Source: Roseovarius sp. A-2
Lineage (GTDB): Bacteria; Pseudomonadota; Alphaproteobacteria; Rhodobacterales; Rhodobacteraceae
Length of the DNA stretch: 64,000 nt
Direction of reading: 5' to 3'
Assembly (NCBI RefSeq): GCF_002072155.1
Contig: NZ_BDIY01000021.1
Location: 17,773-81,772 of the forward strand
Below, one piece after another: positions 1 through 7,364 of this stretch. The first letter of the stretch is position 1, and each line of letters starts with the position of its first letter. The notes under the pieces are model-generated. The model searched no databases. It was not told where the DNA came from and saw only the letters and a program-made list of their open reading frames with translations. Made by a program: the position numbers and the translations under genes.

Positions 1-492
1 GAAAATCTGATGATGGTTCCGGCAGAACAATCTGGCGAGAGGATTTTAAACACTTGGTTGAATCGAAAGAAGATAAAGCACGAAGAGGCCGCGCTGCGAC
101 AGACAGCGGAAAGTGTCGTTGATTTCCTGAACTTGGACCATCTCGCCCATACACCGGCGGGAAACCTATCCGGCGGGCAAAAGAAGCTCTTGGAGCTCGG
201 CCGAACAATGATGGTCGATGCGAAAATCGTGTTTCTCGATGAGGTGGGTGCCGGGGTCAATCGGTCCCTCCTCCGGGAAATCGGAACCGCTATCAAAAGG
301 CTGAACGATGAGCGGGGTTATACGTTTTGCATGATCGAACACGACATGCAGTTTATTTCCCGCCTCTGCGATCCCGTGATTGTCATGGTCGAAGGCCGTG
401 TTTTGACCACGGGGCGAGCAGATGAGATCCTGCAAGACCCGGAGGTGATCGAATCCTACCTCGGTGCCACCGCAACAGAGGTGGTCACATGA
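1..492 (+). CDS. livG: Branched-chain amino acid-type ABC transporter ATP-binding protein, 3' part
   Basis: The reading frame is open from the first base, so the 5' end with the Walker A motif lies outside the window. The visible 163 residues contain the ABC signature LSGGQ (about residues 56-60), a Walker B strand ending in FLDE, and the H-loop IEHD. The Walker B tail reads GAG, as is usual in LivG proteins. The stop codon overlaps the start of the next gene (ATGA), so the two ATPases are translationally coupled. Known role of the family: one of two cytoplasmic ATPases that power uptake through LivH and LivM. The substrate cannot be read from the sequence; related systems also carry amides and urea. 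Confidence 0.93.
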   Translation, partial: ENLMMVPAEQSGERILNTWLNRKKIKHEEAALRQTAESVVDFLNLDHLAHTPAGNLSGGQKKLLELGRTMMVDAKIVFLDEVGAGVNRSLLREIGTAIKRLNDERGYTFCMIEHDMQFISRLCDPVIVMVEGRVLTTGRADEILQDPEVIESYLGATATEVVT

Positions 493-1193
493 GTTTCTTC
501 GGTGGATCCAATATGTATGGCGGCTATGGCCCCATCAAAATTCTCAACGGGTGTTCCATATCTGTCGAACCTGGAGAAGTTTCGGTCATTGTGGGGCCGA
601 ATGGCGCTGGAAAATCAACAGCAATGAAGGCCTTGCTTGGCTTGTTGGAGCTGACATCCGGCGACGTCTTCTTGGATGGGAAGTCCATTGATGCCCTGAA
701 TACGCGCCAACGGGTCATGGCCGGCATCGGCTTTGTGCCGCAGACCGAGAACATCTTCCCGGGGCTTACCGTTGATGAAAACCTGTCGATGGGCGGCTAC
801 CTTAGAGCGGATAGCGTCGCCGATACGAAACAGGAGGTTTTCAAACTCTTCCCAATTCTCGGTGATCGACGCAAGCAGCTTGCGGGAACGCTTTCAGGGG
901 GACAGCGCCAACAGCTTGCAGTCGGCAGAGCTCTGATGACGAATCCACAGGTTCTCCTACTCGATGAGCCCACCGCGGGCGTATCGCCCAACGTTTCCGC
1001 GCAGCTCCTGTATGAAATCTCAAATCTGAAGACGCGGGACATGGCCATTATCATGGTCGAACAAAACGCGCGGCAAGCACTTGAGATCGCTGATACCGGC
1101 TACGTGCTCGTCATGGGCGAGAACAAGTTCACGGGAAGCGGCCCTGACCTTCTCAAAGACAGCGAAGTCAAAAAGACATTCTTGGGAGGATAA
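489..1193 (+). CDS. livF: Branched-chain amino acid-type ABC transporter ATP-binding protein LivF
   Basis: A 234-residue complete ABC ATPase of normal LivF length. Walker A GPNGAGKS is at about residues 36-43, followed by the Q-loop, the LSGGQ signature, Walker B LLLDEP and a switch region ending IMVEQN; the VEQN form is typical of LivF rather than LivG. The ATG overlaps the stop of the upstream livG by 4 nt, and livH follows after 6 nt. It is the second cytoplasmic ATPase of the importer. The N-terminus carries a short Gly/Tyr-rich stretch before the first beta strand, within normal variation. Confidence 0.94.
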   Translation: MSFFGGSNMYGGYGPIKILNGCSISVEPGEVSVIVGPNGAGKSTAMKALLGLLELTSGDVFLDGKSIDALNTRQRVMAGIGFVPQTENIFPGLTVDENLSMGGYLRADSVADTKQEVFKLFPILGDRRKQLAGTLSGGQRQQLAVGRALMTNPQVLLLDEPTAGVSPNVSAQLLYEISNLKTRDMAIIMVEQNARQALEIADTGYVLVMGENKFTGSGPDLLKDSEVKKTFLGG

Positions 1194-1199
1194 TTCGGT

Positions 1200-2210
1200 T
1201 TGGAACTCGCAAACGCATTCCTGATTTTCGCCAACTACGTGCTGGTGCCATCAATAACCTACGGCGCGCAGTTGGCCTTGGGTGCACTAGGCGTAACTCT
1301 CATTTTTGGCGTCCTTCGTTTCTCTAACTTCTCCCATGGCGAAATGATGTCTTTTGGAACGATGGTCACAATCCTGGTGACTTGGGTCTTTCAGAAGTCC
1401 TCCATATCGATCTACCCGCTTCCAACGGCCCTTTTGGCGCTGCCAATTGGCATACTTGCCACTGTCTGTTTCTCCTTGGCGGCGGACAAGATTGTCTATT
1501 CCTACTACCGAGAGGTCAAGGCCAAGCCCGTTATCCTGATGATGGCGTCATTGGGCATCATGTTTGTTCTGAATGGGGCCGTACGGCTGTTTGTCGGCCC
1601 TGGGGACCGGCAATTCTTCGACGGTGAACGCTTCATCGTTACCGCCTCGGAGGTGAAGGCATACACCGGCTTGGCTGAGGGCGTCTCCATTCGCAGCACA
1701 CAGGCAATCACGGTCTTTATATCGATCCTCCTGTTCGTACTGCTGTACTTATTCCTTCAGAAGACACGGGCAGGCACAGCCATGCGAGCCTATTCTGACA
1801 ACAGGACGCTTGCAACATTATCCGGAATCAACTCACAAGCCGTTGTCAGGATAACGTGGATTTTGGCGGCCTCGCTCGCTGTTGTTGCCGGGGTTCTCTA
1901 TGGCCTCGACAAGAGTTTCAAGCCATTCACCTACTTCCAGATTCTACTTCCCATTTTCGCGGCAACCATTGTTGGCGGTGTCGGCAACCCGCTCGGGGCG
2001 GTGGTCGGCGGGTTCATCATCTCGTTTTCCGAAATTGCGCTGACCTATCCCTATAGGAAAGTCGTTCTATACATCTACCCGGATATCGACCTGAACGGGT
2101 ATATCCTCCAACTGGTTCCGACGGACTACAAGTTCTCGATCTCGTTCACCATTCTCGTTCTGGTTCTGCTGCTCCGCCCGAGCGGCCTCTTTCGGGGGGT
2201 GAGCCTGTGA
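1200..2210 (+). CDS. livH: Branched-chain amino acid-type ABC transporter permease LivH
   Basis: A 336-residue polytopic membrane protein with the LivH pattern: an early loop with FSHGEMM, a cytoplasmic coupling region around AMRAYSDN, and a GGVGNPLGA motif near the C-terminus. The annotated start is TTG, preceded by AGGA at the end of livF at short distance; no better ATG lies near. It forms the membrane channel with LivM. The 3' end overlaps livM by 4 nt (GTGA), consistent with co-translation. Confidence 0.93.
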   Translation: MELANAFLIFANYVLVPSITYGAQLALGALGVTLIFGVLRFSNFSHGEMMSFGTMVTILVTWVFQKSSISIYPLPTALLALPIGILATVCFSLAADKIVYSYYREVKAKPVILMMASLGIMFVLNGAVRLFVGPGDRQFFDGERFIVTASEVKAYTGLAEGVSIRSTQAITVFISILLFVLLYLFLQKTRAGTAMRAYSDNRTLATLSGINSQAVVRITWILAASLAVVAGVLYGLDKSFKPFTYFQILLPIFAATIVGGVGNPLGAVVGGFIISFSEIALTYPYRKVVLYIYPDIDLNGYILQLVPTDYKFSISFTILVLVLLLRPSGLFRGVSL

Positions 2211-3568
2211 CCCGGAATATCGCCTTGTTCGGAACCTTGTTTTTCCTCTTTATTGCGACTGGGTATCTACAGTCGTGGTCTGTCACTCTATCCATCCTGA
2301 ACCTGTGCCTCATCTCTGCGGTCATGGCCCTCGGAGTAAACATCCAGTGGGGTTATGCCGGTCTCTTCAATGCCGGGATCATGGGCTTTGCCGCGGTTGG
2401 TGGAACCGCTGCCTTGCTCATATCGCACCCGCCCATTCAAGGTGCGGTCGCAGCGGGGGGCAGTGGAATACTTGCTGCTCTGGCGATTTTGCTTGCCGCA
2501 TTTGCCATCGTTGTTGGAGTGAGGCGCTTTGCGGCCCGCAAACTCCGAAGGCCCCTCGTTCTCATTGTTCTTCTCGCAAGCGTTCCGATCGCAGCTCGCG
2601 CGTTCTCTGGCGCGAAAGAGGCTATCGAGGCCTTTGAACCTGCGTCTTCTGGGTTCCTGGGCGGGCTGGGCCTTCCGATAATATTGTCATGGCCGATCGG
2701 CGGGGCCGCCGCCGCGGCCGTTGCCTATATCATCGGAAAAGTTTCGCTTGGACTTCGTGCGGACTACCTCGCGATCGCGACGCTAGGCATCTCTGAAATC
2801 CTCGTTTCCTTCTTTAAGAATGAAGACTGGCTAACGCGCGGGGTCAAGAACGCGACAGGACTGCCAAGCCCCTTTCCCCCAATCCAGAACTTACAGAACA
2901 ATGGGTGGGTGCAAGACATCGCTGCATGGTTGAACGGCGACAAACTTGCGCAGATGTCGGATGCCCAGATGAATGCAGCTCTGAAATTGCATTCTGCCGA
3001 AGTCGCGTCCCTTATTGTGAAACTCGGTTTTGCAGGCCTGTTCGCCGCAGTTCTCCTTTTCTTGGTTCTTTTGAGCGAGCTGTCCCTGAAGTCACCTTGG
3101 GGGCGCATGGTCCGCGCAATTCGCGACAATGAAACGGCTGCGGCTGCAATGGGCAAGAATGTCGGTGCCCGCCACATGCAGATTCTTGTTCTCGGTTCTT
3201 CAGTTGTGGGCATTGCAGGCGCAATGCTGGTCACGTACGAAGGCCAGTTCACTCCGAACTCCTACCTCCCTCTCCGCTACACATTTCTGATCTGGGTCAT
3301 GGTGATCGTAGGCGGTTCAGGAAACAACGCTGGGTCAATCTTCGGGGCATTCCTGATCTGGCTTGTCTGGATCCAGGCCGAGCCACTCGGGTTCTGGATT
3401 GTCGACATGGCGACAAGCTGGATGAATCAGGACTCTGACATACGTGCCCAACTCTTGGCCCAATCCCAGCATCTCCGATTACTCATCATGGGATCAATCC
3501 TTCTCTTGGTCCTGCGATTCAATCCCAGTGGATTGATACCAGAGCGCCCGCACAACCGGGCCAAGTAA
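2207..3568 (+). CDS. livM: Branched-chain amino acid-type ABC transporter permease LivM
   Basis: A 453-residue permease starting at a GTG that overlaps the livH stop. It has the LivM marks NIQWGYAGLFNAG near the N-terminus, GLRADYLAIATLGISEI in the middle, WGRMVRAIRDNE in the coupling loop, and a C-terminal VGGSGNNAGSIFGA segment. It is longer than many LivM proteins because of inserted loops between about residues 100 and 150 and around residues 215-270. Together with LivH it builds the translocation path. The substrate-binding protein gene follows 23 nt downstream. Confidence 0.92.
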   Translation: MTRNIALFGTLFFLFIATGYLQSWSVTLSILNLCLISAVMALGVNIQWGYAGLFNAGIMGFAAVGGTAALLISHPPIQGAVAAGGSGILAALAILLAAFAIVVGVRRFAARKLRRPLVLIVLLASVPIAARAFSGAKEAIEAFEPASSGFLGGLGLPIILSWPIGGAAAAAVAYIIGKVSLGLRADYLAIATLGISEILVSFFKNEDWLTRGVKNATGLPSPFPPIQNLQNNGWVQDIAAWLNGDKLAQMSDAQMNAALKLHSAEVASLIVKLGFAGLFAAVLLFLVLLSELSLKSPWGRMVRAIRDNETAAAAMGKNVGARHMQILVLGSSVVGIAGAMLVTYEGQFTPNSYLPLRYTFLIWVMVIVGGSGNNAGSIFGAFLIWLVWIQAEPLGFWIVDMATSWMNQDSDIRAQLLAQSQHLRLLIMGSILLLVLRFNPSGLIPERPHNRAK

Positions 3569-3591
3569 TAACTTTCAACATGGAGAGACCA

Positions 3592-4782
3592 ATGTACAGA
3601 AATATCATTTTGGCATCCGCGGCGGTCCCGATGCTATTGTCCAGCCCGGCCTTTGGCGAAGAAATCAAGATGGGCATCCTGCTCGGATTTACAGGGCCAG
3701 CCGAGTCCTTGGCCACGAATATGGCCCTATCCGCAGAACTGGCCTGGCAGGAAGCGTCCAAGTCCGGCCTTTTGTTGGGCGGAGCGACAATTGTCCCGGT
3801 CCGTGGAGACAGTACCTGCCAGGACTCAAGCACAGCGGTTACAGCTGCCGAACGTCTTGTAACTTCGGAAGGTGTTGTAGGGATTATGGGACCCACGTGT
3901 TCCGGAATCACCGTGGCTGTCACCAAGAATGTCACCGGCAACATCGGCGTGACAATGATTTCGCCGGCCGCAACGTCTCCGGCAATCACCGAATTGGATG
4001 ACGGGGATTACACATTTCGCACGGTTCCATCGGACGCTAGGCAGGGTGTCGTCCTGGCAGAATATGCTCTGGAAAGTGGTGTCGATACCGTCGCAGTTTC
4101 ATATGTCAACGATGACTATGGAAAGGGCCTAAGCACATCTTTCGAGACTGCTTTTGTCGAACGCGGCGGCCAAGTGCTCATGAATGCCGCCCACGAGGAT
4201 GGGAGAGGTGATTACTCCGCGGAAGCTGGCGCGTTGTCCGCCTCTGGCGCTGAGGTGTTGGTCGTATTTGGCCGATTTGACCAAGGCGGCCGAGGAATCA
4301 TTCAGTCTTCACTGGATGTAGGCGCTTTCGAGAGTTTTGTCTTGGCAGACGGTATGATCAGCCAAGTTCTCCTTGATAACGTAGGGCCTGGGCTTGAGGG
4401 CGCATTTGGGACTCAGCCCGGAAGTTCATCTGAGGCAGCGGATAGGTTCATTCAACTTGCATCTGAAGCTGGTTTCGACGGCGATGGCGGCTTCAGAGCA
4501 GAGTCTTACGACGCAGCTGCCGTATTGGCGCTCGCTCTTCAGGCAGCAGGTTCTGCAGACCGAGAAGCGATCCGCAATAACATCCGCAATGTATCAAACG
4601 CGCCGGGCGAAAAAATTTATCCCGGCGAACTGGCGAAAGGTCTCGAAATACTGGGCTCAGGTGGAGAAATCGACTACGAGGGCGCGACCAGTGTTGTCTT
4701 CGACGAATTTGGGGAAGCTCCCGGGACCTATCGCATCTTCGAAGTGGTGGATGGAAAGTTCGAAGTGGTTGCAGTCAGATAG
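3592..4782 (+). CDS. ABC transporter periplasmic substrate-binding protein (LivJ/LivK-like)
   Basis: The chosen ATG at 3592 is preceded by GGAG with a 6-7 nt gap and starts a clear signal peptide (MYRNIILASAAVPMLLSSPAFG). An in-frame ATG at 3580 would place the ribosome-binding sequence inside the gene. The mature part begins with EIKMGILLGFTGP, the usual first strand of type I periplasmic-binding proteins, and has two Cys in the first lobe (near DSTCQD and GPTCSG) that could pair. It is the last gene of the liv-type operon and should capture the ligand in the periplasm. Substrate unknown: an amino acid, amide or related compound. Confidence 0.9.
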   Translation: MYRNIILASAAVPMLLSSPAFGEEIKMGILLGFTGPAESLATNMALSAELAWQEASKSGLLLGGATIVPVRGDSTCQDSSTAVTAAERLVTSEGVVGIMGPTCSGITVAVTKNVTGNIGVTMISPAATSPAITELDDGDYTFRTVPSDARQGVVLAEYALESGVDTVAVSYVNDDYGKGLSTSFETAFVERGGQVLMNAAHEDGRGDYSAEAGALSASGAEVLVVFGRFDQGGRGIIQSSLDVGAFESFVLADGMISQVLLDNVGPGLEGAFGTQPGSSSEAADRFIQLASEAGFDGDGGFRAESYDAAAVLALALQAAGSADREAIRNNIRNVSNAPGEKIYPGELAKGLEILGSGGEIDYEGATSVVFDEFGEAPGTYRIFEVVDGKFEVVAVR

Positions 4783-4816
4783 AGGCTTCCGATCAAACCG
4801 AACGTTTGCCACCGAT

Positions 4817-4847
4817 GCGCGGCACCTTATCCTCCCGGGTGCCGCGC
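4817..4847 (+). terminator. Hairpin after the liv-type operon
   Basis: A perfect 10-bp stem (gcgcggcacc / ggtgccgcgc) with an 11-nt loop lies 35 nt after the substrate-binding protein gene. There is no strong T-run after it, so it may be a weak intrinsic terminator or a 3'-end protecting hairpin. The rest of 4783-5106 shows no gene that I can support. Confidence 0.55.
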
Positions 4848-5106
4848 TAAGTCAGACACTACATAGCTCAAATTGGCCCTTTCCGTCTAAATTGGTCTAA
4901 ACGACCGCTTCGACGACATGCGTGGCATCGCTACGACCAGCATGCCGCCAGAGCGAAAGATTTCTGCGTTAACAATGGCCGAGCCTGCAAAAGGTGGCTT
5001 TGTCCCGCATTCTTCCCCTTCGCAACCGTTGTGGTGGAGGTCCGCTACGCATAGTCCTTGGGGGAGTGCCGTCAGGCACGGGGGGCAGACAGCCCCTAGC
5101 TGGTCC

Positions 5107-5409
5107 TCACCCCTCCGAAGTCGCGGGTGACAGAAGCCGCGGATCGTAGTCGCTTGAAACCAAAACGAACTTCCGATATGTCGAATCCGCAAGGTAGACG
5201 GGCTCTTTTTCGGCAATCGCCAGAACATCGTCGGTATGCCGCCTCAGAAAGCCGGTGGAGATCGGGGTCTCCTCCGACGACGGGTTGCAGCCGACCTTCA
5301 AGGTGATGGTCTGGCGGGCCAGCGTTTCAGCGGAAACCCCATCGTCCCGCGCCAGCTCGCATAGCCGCCCATAGAGGTCGTATGACAAGTTAAGGATCAA
5401 ATCGGGCAT
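5107..5409 (-). CDS. Hypothetical protein, possibly DNA-binding antitoxin-like
   Basis: 100 residues. The N-terminal 35 residues (beta strand LILNLS, then helices around LYGRLCELARDDG and SAETLARQTI) have the rhythm of ribbon-helix-helix antitoxins, where a short strand binds DNA and two helices dimerise. That is inference; I do not recognise a family. The C-terminal half is acidic and mentions no known motif. No adjacent toxin is visible. The Shine-Dalgarno sequence is weak. It sits at the left edge of the accessory region. Confidence 0.5.
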   Translation of the reverse strand: MPDLILNLSYDLYGRLCELARDDGVSAETLARQTITLKVGCNPSSEETPISTGFLRRHTDDVLAIAEKEPVYLADSTYRKFVLVSSDYDPRLLSPATSEG

Positions 5410-5508
5410 CTTGCCATCCGTGTGGTTTCAACGGGCTATTCCATTGTGGCTAGTGGATGGCGTCCGCGCAAGCAGCATCCCCGTATATCCGGTCTGAAAA
5501 GCAGAAGG

Positions 5509-5693
5509 GGCGCGGCCAGCCGCGCCACATCTATTCTTGGAAGGGGGAAGGAGTTTCGGCTTCCTTGCCCCTGAAGCGAAATAGACAGGGCCGTGTCCTC
5601 GGCTACGCCTGCGGGCCGCACCCCCCCTGTCGATTTCGCTTCACCCCCATCCTCTCACGCTCGCCGCTCGGCAGGGGTAAGCGGGCGCTTACC
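5509..5693. repeat. Three consecutive inverted repeats upstream of the 52-aa gene
   Basis: Three hairpins occur within 185 bp. The first has an 8-bp stem at 5509-5526 (ggcgcggc/gccgcgcc). The second is a 19-nt inverted repeat with one mismatch, arms 5572-5590 and 5625-5643, around a 34-nt GC-rich loop. The third has an 8-bp stem at 5676-5693 (ggtaagcg/cgcttacc). No convincing reading frame covers 5410-5760. The block could be a structured RNA, a leader of the next gene, or remains of a mobile element. Confidence 0.6.
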
Positions 5694-5760
5694 CTCCCTT
5701 CAATGATGAAGAGGGCGCGGGACGGGGTGCTTCGTGGATCAATGAAAACGGAGAGAAACC

Positions 5761-5919
5761 ATGCCGAGACAGGAAAGACTGGAAGCAAAGGCAAAGGCAA
5801 TCAAGCGCATCCTCGATGCCAGGACGCGCGAGGTCGTCGGGTGGCTCTATGAATGGAACACCGGCGAGATACTGCCGCGCTGGAAGGACGGGCGCAGGGA
5901 GAAGGTCATTTACGAGTAA
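5761..5919 (+). CDS. Small conserved-looking hypothetical protein (52 aa)
   Basis: A 52-residue frame begins MPRQERLEAKAKAIKRILD and includes TREVVGWLYEWNTGE and a C-terminal RREKVIYE. A strong ribosome-binding sequence (GGAGAG, about 6 nt before the ATG) supports it. The first 20 residues form a basic helix and the rest predicts short strands, with two Trp in WLYEWN. I believe similar short proteins occur in Roseobacter accessory DNA, but I cannot verify this here, and no function is assigned. The upstream hairpin array may be its leader. Confidence 0.65.
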   Translation: MPRQERLEAKAKAIKRILDARTREVVGWLYEWNTGEILPRWKDGRREKVIYE

Positions 5920-5984
5920 GGCCCCGAGGCGCGCGTGGTTGCGTCCTTCGACGCATGGCATGACAAGTGGTCGGAAACCCTTGG

Positions 5985-6269
5985 TCATGCACGAACAGTT
6001 TGCGCCACAATGTCCGGGTGGCGCTCGATCACCTTCAGGAGCAACACCGCAGCCCGATCCGGGCTGCGCCGTTTTTGCTCCCAATCGCTGATGGTGCTTT
6101 CTGCCAGCCCATACCGTTCAGCAAAAGCGGACAGGGTAAGCCCTTGCTGCTTGCGGATCGCGGCCACGTCAACGGTCTCGGGCACATAGACAGCGGCAGG
6201 TTCCGCATTGCCCTGTGCGATTTCCAGCGCCACCTTGGCGCTTTGGATCAGCTCTTTGCCGAAACTCAT
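5985..6269 (-). CDS. XRE-family antitoxin, HigA/NadS-like
   Basis: 94 residues, starting at the ATG at 6269, which has an AAGGAGT ribosome-binding sequence. The C-terminal half is a helix-turn-helix of the Cro/CI type (VAAIRKQQGLTLSAFAERYG, then LAESTISDWEQ), and the N-terminal half is an amphipathic helix, the usual layout of HigA-type antitoxins encoded after their toxin. The stop of the upstream toxin remnant lies 1 nt before this start, as expected for a higBA operon. Since the toxin is broken, this is probably an orphan antitoxin that may still repress its own promoter. Confidence 0.8.
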   Translation of the reverse strand: MSFGKELIQSAKVALEIAQGNAEPAAVYVPETVDVAAIRKQQGLTLSAFAERYGLAESTISDWEQKRRSPDRAAVLLLKVIERHPDIVAQTVRA

Positions 6270-6270
6270 G

Positions 6271-6420
6271 CTAGTACTCCTTTCTTTTTCGATAGGCATC
6301 TGCCAGCGCGGGCAGGATGCGGGCCAGTTCATTGTGCTCGGCTTGGGTCAGGTTCGCCTTGTCGTTCTTTCCATAAATCGCCAGCATAAACACGGGAATG
6401 TCGTCGCAGAAGAATTGCCG
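6271..6420 (-). pseudogene. Truncated RelE/HigB-type toxin, C-terminal part only
   Basis: The last about 45 residues ([22 protein letters not shown], then a helix with [16 protein letters not shown]) match the C-terminal strand and helix of RelE/HigB mRNA-interferase toxins. The N-terminal half is missing: upstream of about 6420 the frame continues with unrelated sequence and no plausible start. The stop is 1 nt before the antitoxin gene. Loss of the front half should abolish toxicity. The breakpoint marks an old recombination next to the defence block. Confidence 0.65.
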
Positions 6421-6524
6421 ACATCTGAATACGAGGAAAGGTTGGGCTGAGAATGTGTGACGATACCGAGAGGCGCCAGCGTTTGCAGGCATTTGTTCGA
6501 TCCCAAGCCGGAAACGAACTGCCT

Positions 6525-6737
6525 GTCCGAAGGCATCCTGACAGTCACCTCCTGGATGACTGGGGTTTGTATGGGCTCAGGGACGCACGGATCGAATAAC
6601 TGGTGAGTCGCTTGGCGCTGGATCACGGCCTGCGGGTGGCGGAAATCGAGGGGCTGATAGTCGAGGCGCTTGAACAGCGAATGCTTCGGCCTGAAAACGG
6701 TTGGCGTCACAGGCATTGTAGCGGTGAATCGCTTTGA
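6525..6737 (+). pseudogene. Broken paralogue of the small protein encoded at 15011-15214
   Basis: Reading from 6525 gives VRRHPDSH, then DDWGLYG, DARIE, an in-frame TAA at 6597-6599, and then LVSRLALDHGLRVAEIEGLIVEALEQRM. This matches the intact protein at 15011 almost end to end (MERRLHPDSH, DWPIYG, DPEIANLVDALAYDHGLRVREIEEVILQALRARV). There is also no start codon at the equivalent position. The nucleotide sequences have diverged, so this is not a recent copy. Function of the family unknown. Confidence 0.7.
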
Positions 6738-6749
6738 TGAGCCGGCGCG

Positions 6750-6772
6750 TTCGGGAGCGCGGCGCTCCCGAA
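6750..6772. repeat. 23-bp palindrome
   Basis: A near-perfect palindrome, 11-bp arms around one base (ttcgggagcgc / gcgctcccgaa). It lies just after the broken small gene and could be its old terminator or a binding site. There is no T-run on either side. Confidence 0.5.
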
Positions 6773-6842
6773 CAGCCTGCATCTTTCCTAAAAGGTCTGA
6801 CCTATGCACTCGGGTACTCGGCCACACCTTCGTGCAACGGTA

Positions 6843-6903
6843 GCAAGGGCTTAGAGCGTGGAGACCTCAAATATCGGAACGCTCCAAGCCCTTGCGGTTT
6901 TTG
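6843..6903 (+). terminator. Intrinsic-terminator-like hairpin
   Basis: Two 17-nt arms (6843-6859 and 6879-6895) pair with a single mismatch around a 19-nt loop, and the second arm is followed by GGTTTTT. Read on the plus strand this is a good rho-independent terminator. It would stop transcription from the left before the ATPase operon. I see no gene in 6738-6986. Confidence 0.6.
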
Positions 6904-7112
6904 GCCGATTGCTCGACCGGGGCACGTCACCCACAACCAGGGAGTGCTGCGCGATATATAGTTGCTCGCAAACCGTGTGTGGCTGACATGGCCCATGCCA
7001 AGGCCAAGCCAACGCGGACGACTACCTCTCCCAGAAATACTGTAGTATAGCACTCACCAGAGCAAACTTTCATGATCTGCTTGGTAGGTCGTACGAACTA
7101 AACAAAGTTCCA

Positions 7113-7364
7113 TTGGGTGACCACTTGACTGATTTTTCACTCGACGACTGCAAGCGTTTTCCCGAAAACTGCAAGGCGTTCTTGGACAACGTGAAAAGCA
7201 GCGACCCTGAAATGGCGGCAATCCTTGAGGCGAACTGGAGTAAGCTTCTCGCCGTTGTCTGCGACGGAGAAAGGGATACCAAAGCCCGGACAACATTTAA
7301 CGAGGCTATTGCCGCCGCTCTGGATGACCGTCTTGTGAAAGACGCAGAAGCGGAGAGCGACTGA
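7113..7364 (+). CDS. Small acidic protein upstream of the ABC ATPase; start uncertain
   Basis: 83 residues if translation begins at the TTG at 7113. The same frame is open back to 6987 and the upstream codons read as plausible protein (for example DDYLSQKYCSIALTRANFH), yet no ATG or good ribosome-binding site is seen, so the gene may use a weak start or have lost its 5' end. It is mostly helical and acidic, ending DAEAESD. Its stop overlaps the ATG of the ATPase (TGATG), which argues for co-translation and a shared role. No family recognised; small partners of SMC-like ATPases are common in defence systems such as Lamassu and ABC three-component systems. Confidence 0.6.
   Translation: MGDHLTDFSLDDCKRFPENCKAFLDNVKSSDPEMAAILEANWSKLLAVVCDGERDTKARTTFNEAIAAALDDRLVKDAEAESD

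Noticed and set aside
6780..6860. tRNA-like sequence at an island edge
   Set aside because: A fragment on the minus strand recalls a Ser-tRNA D-arm, but no cloverleaf, anticodon arm or T-loop can be drawn.
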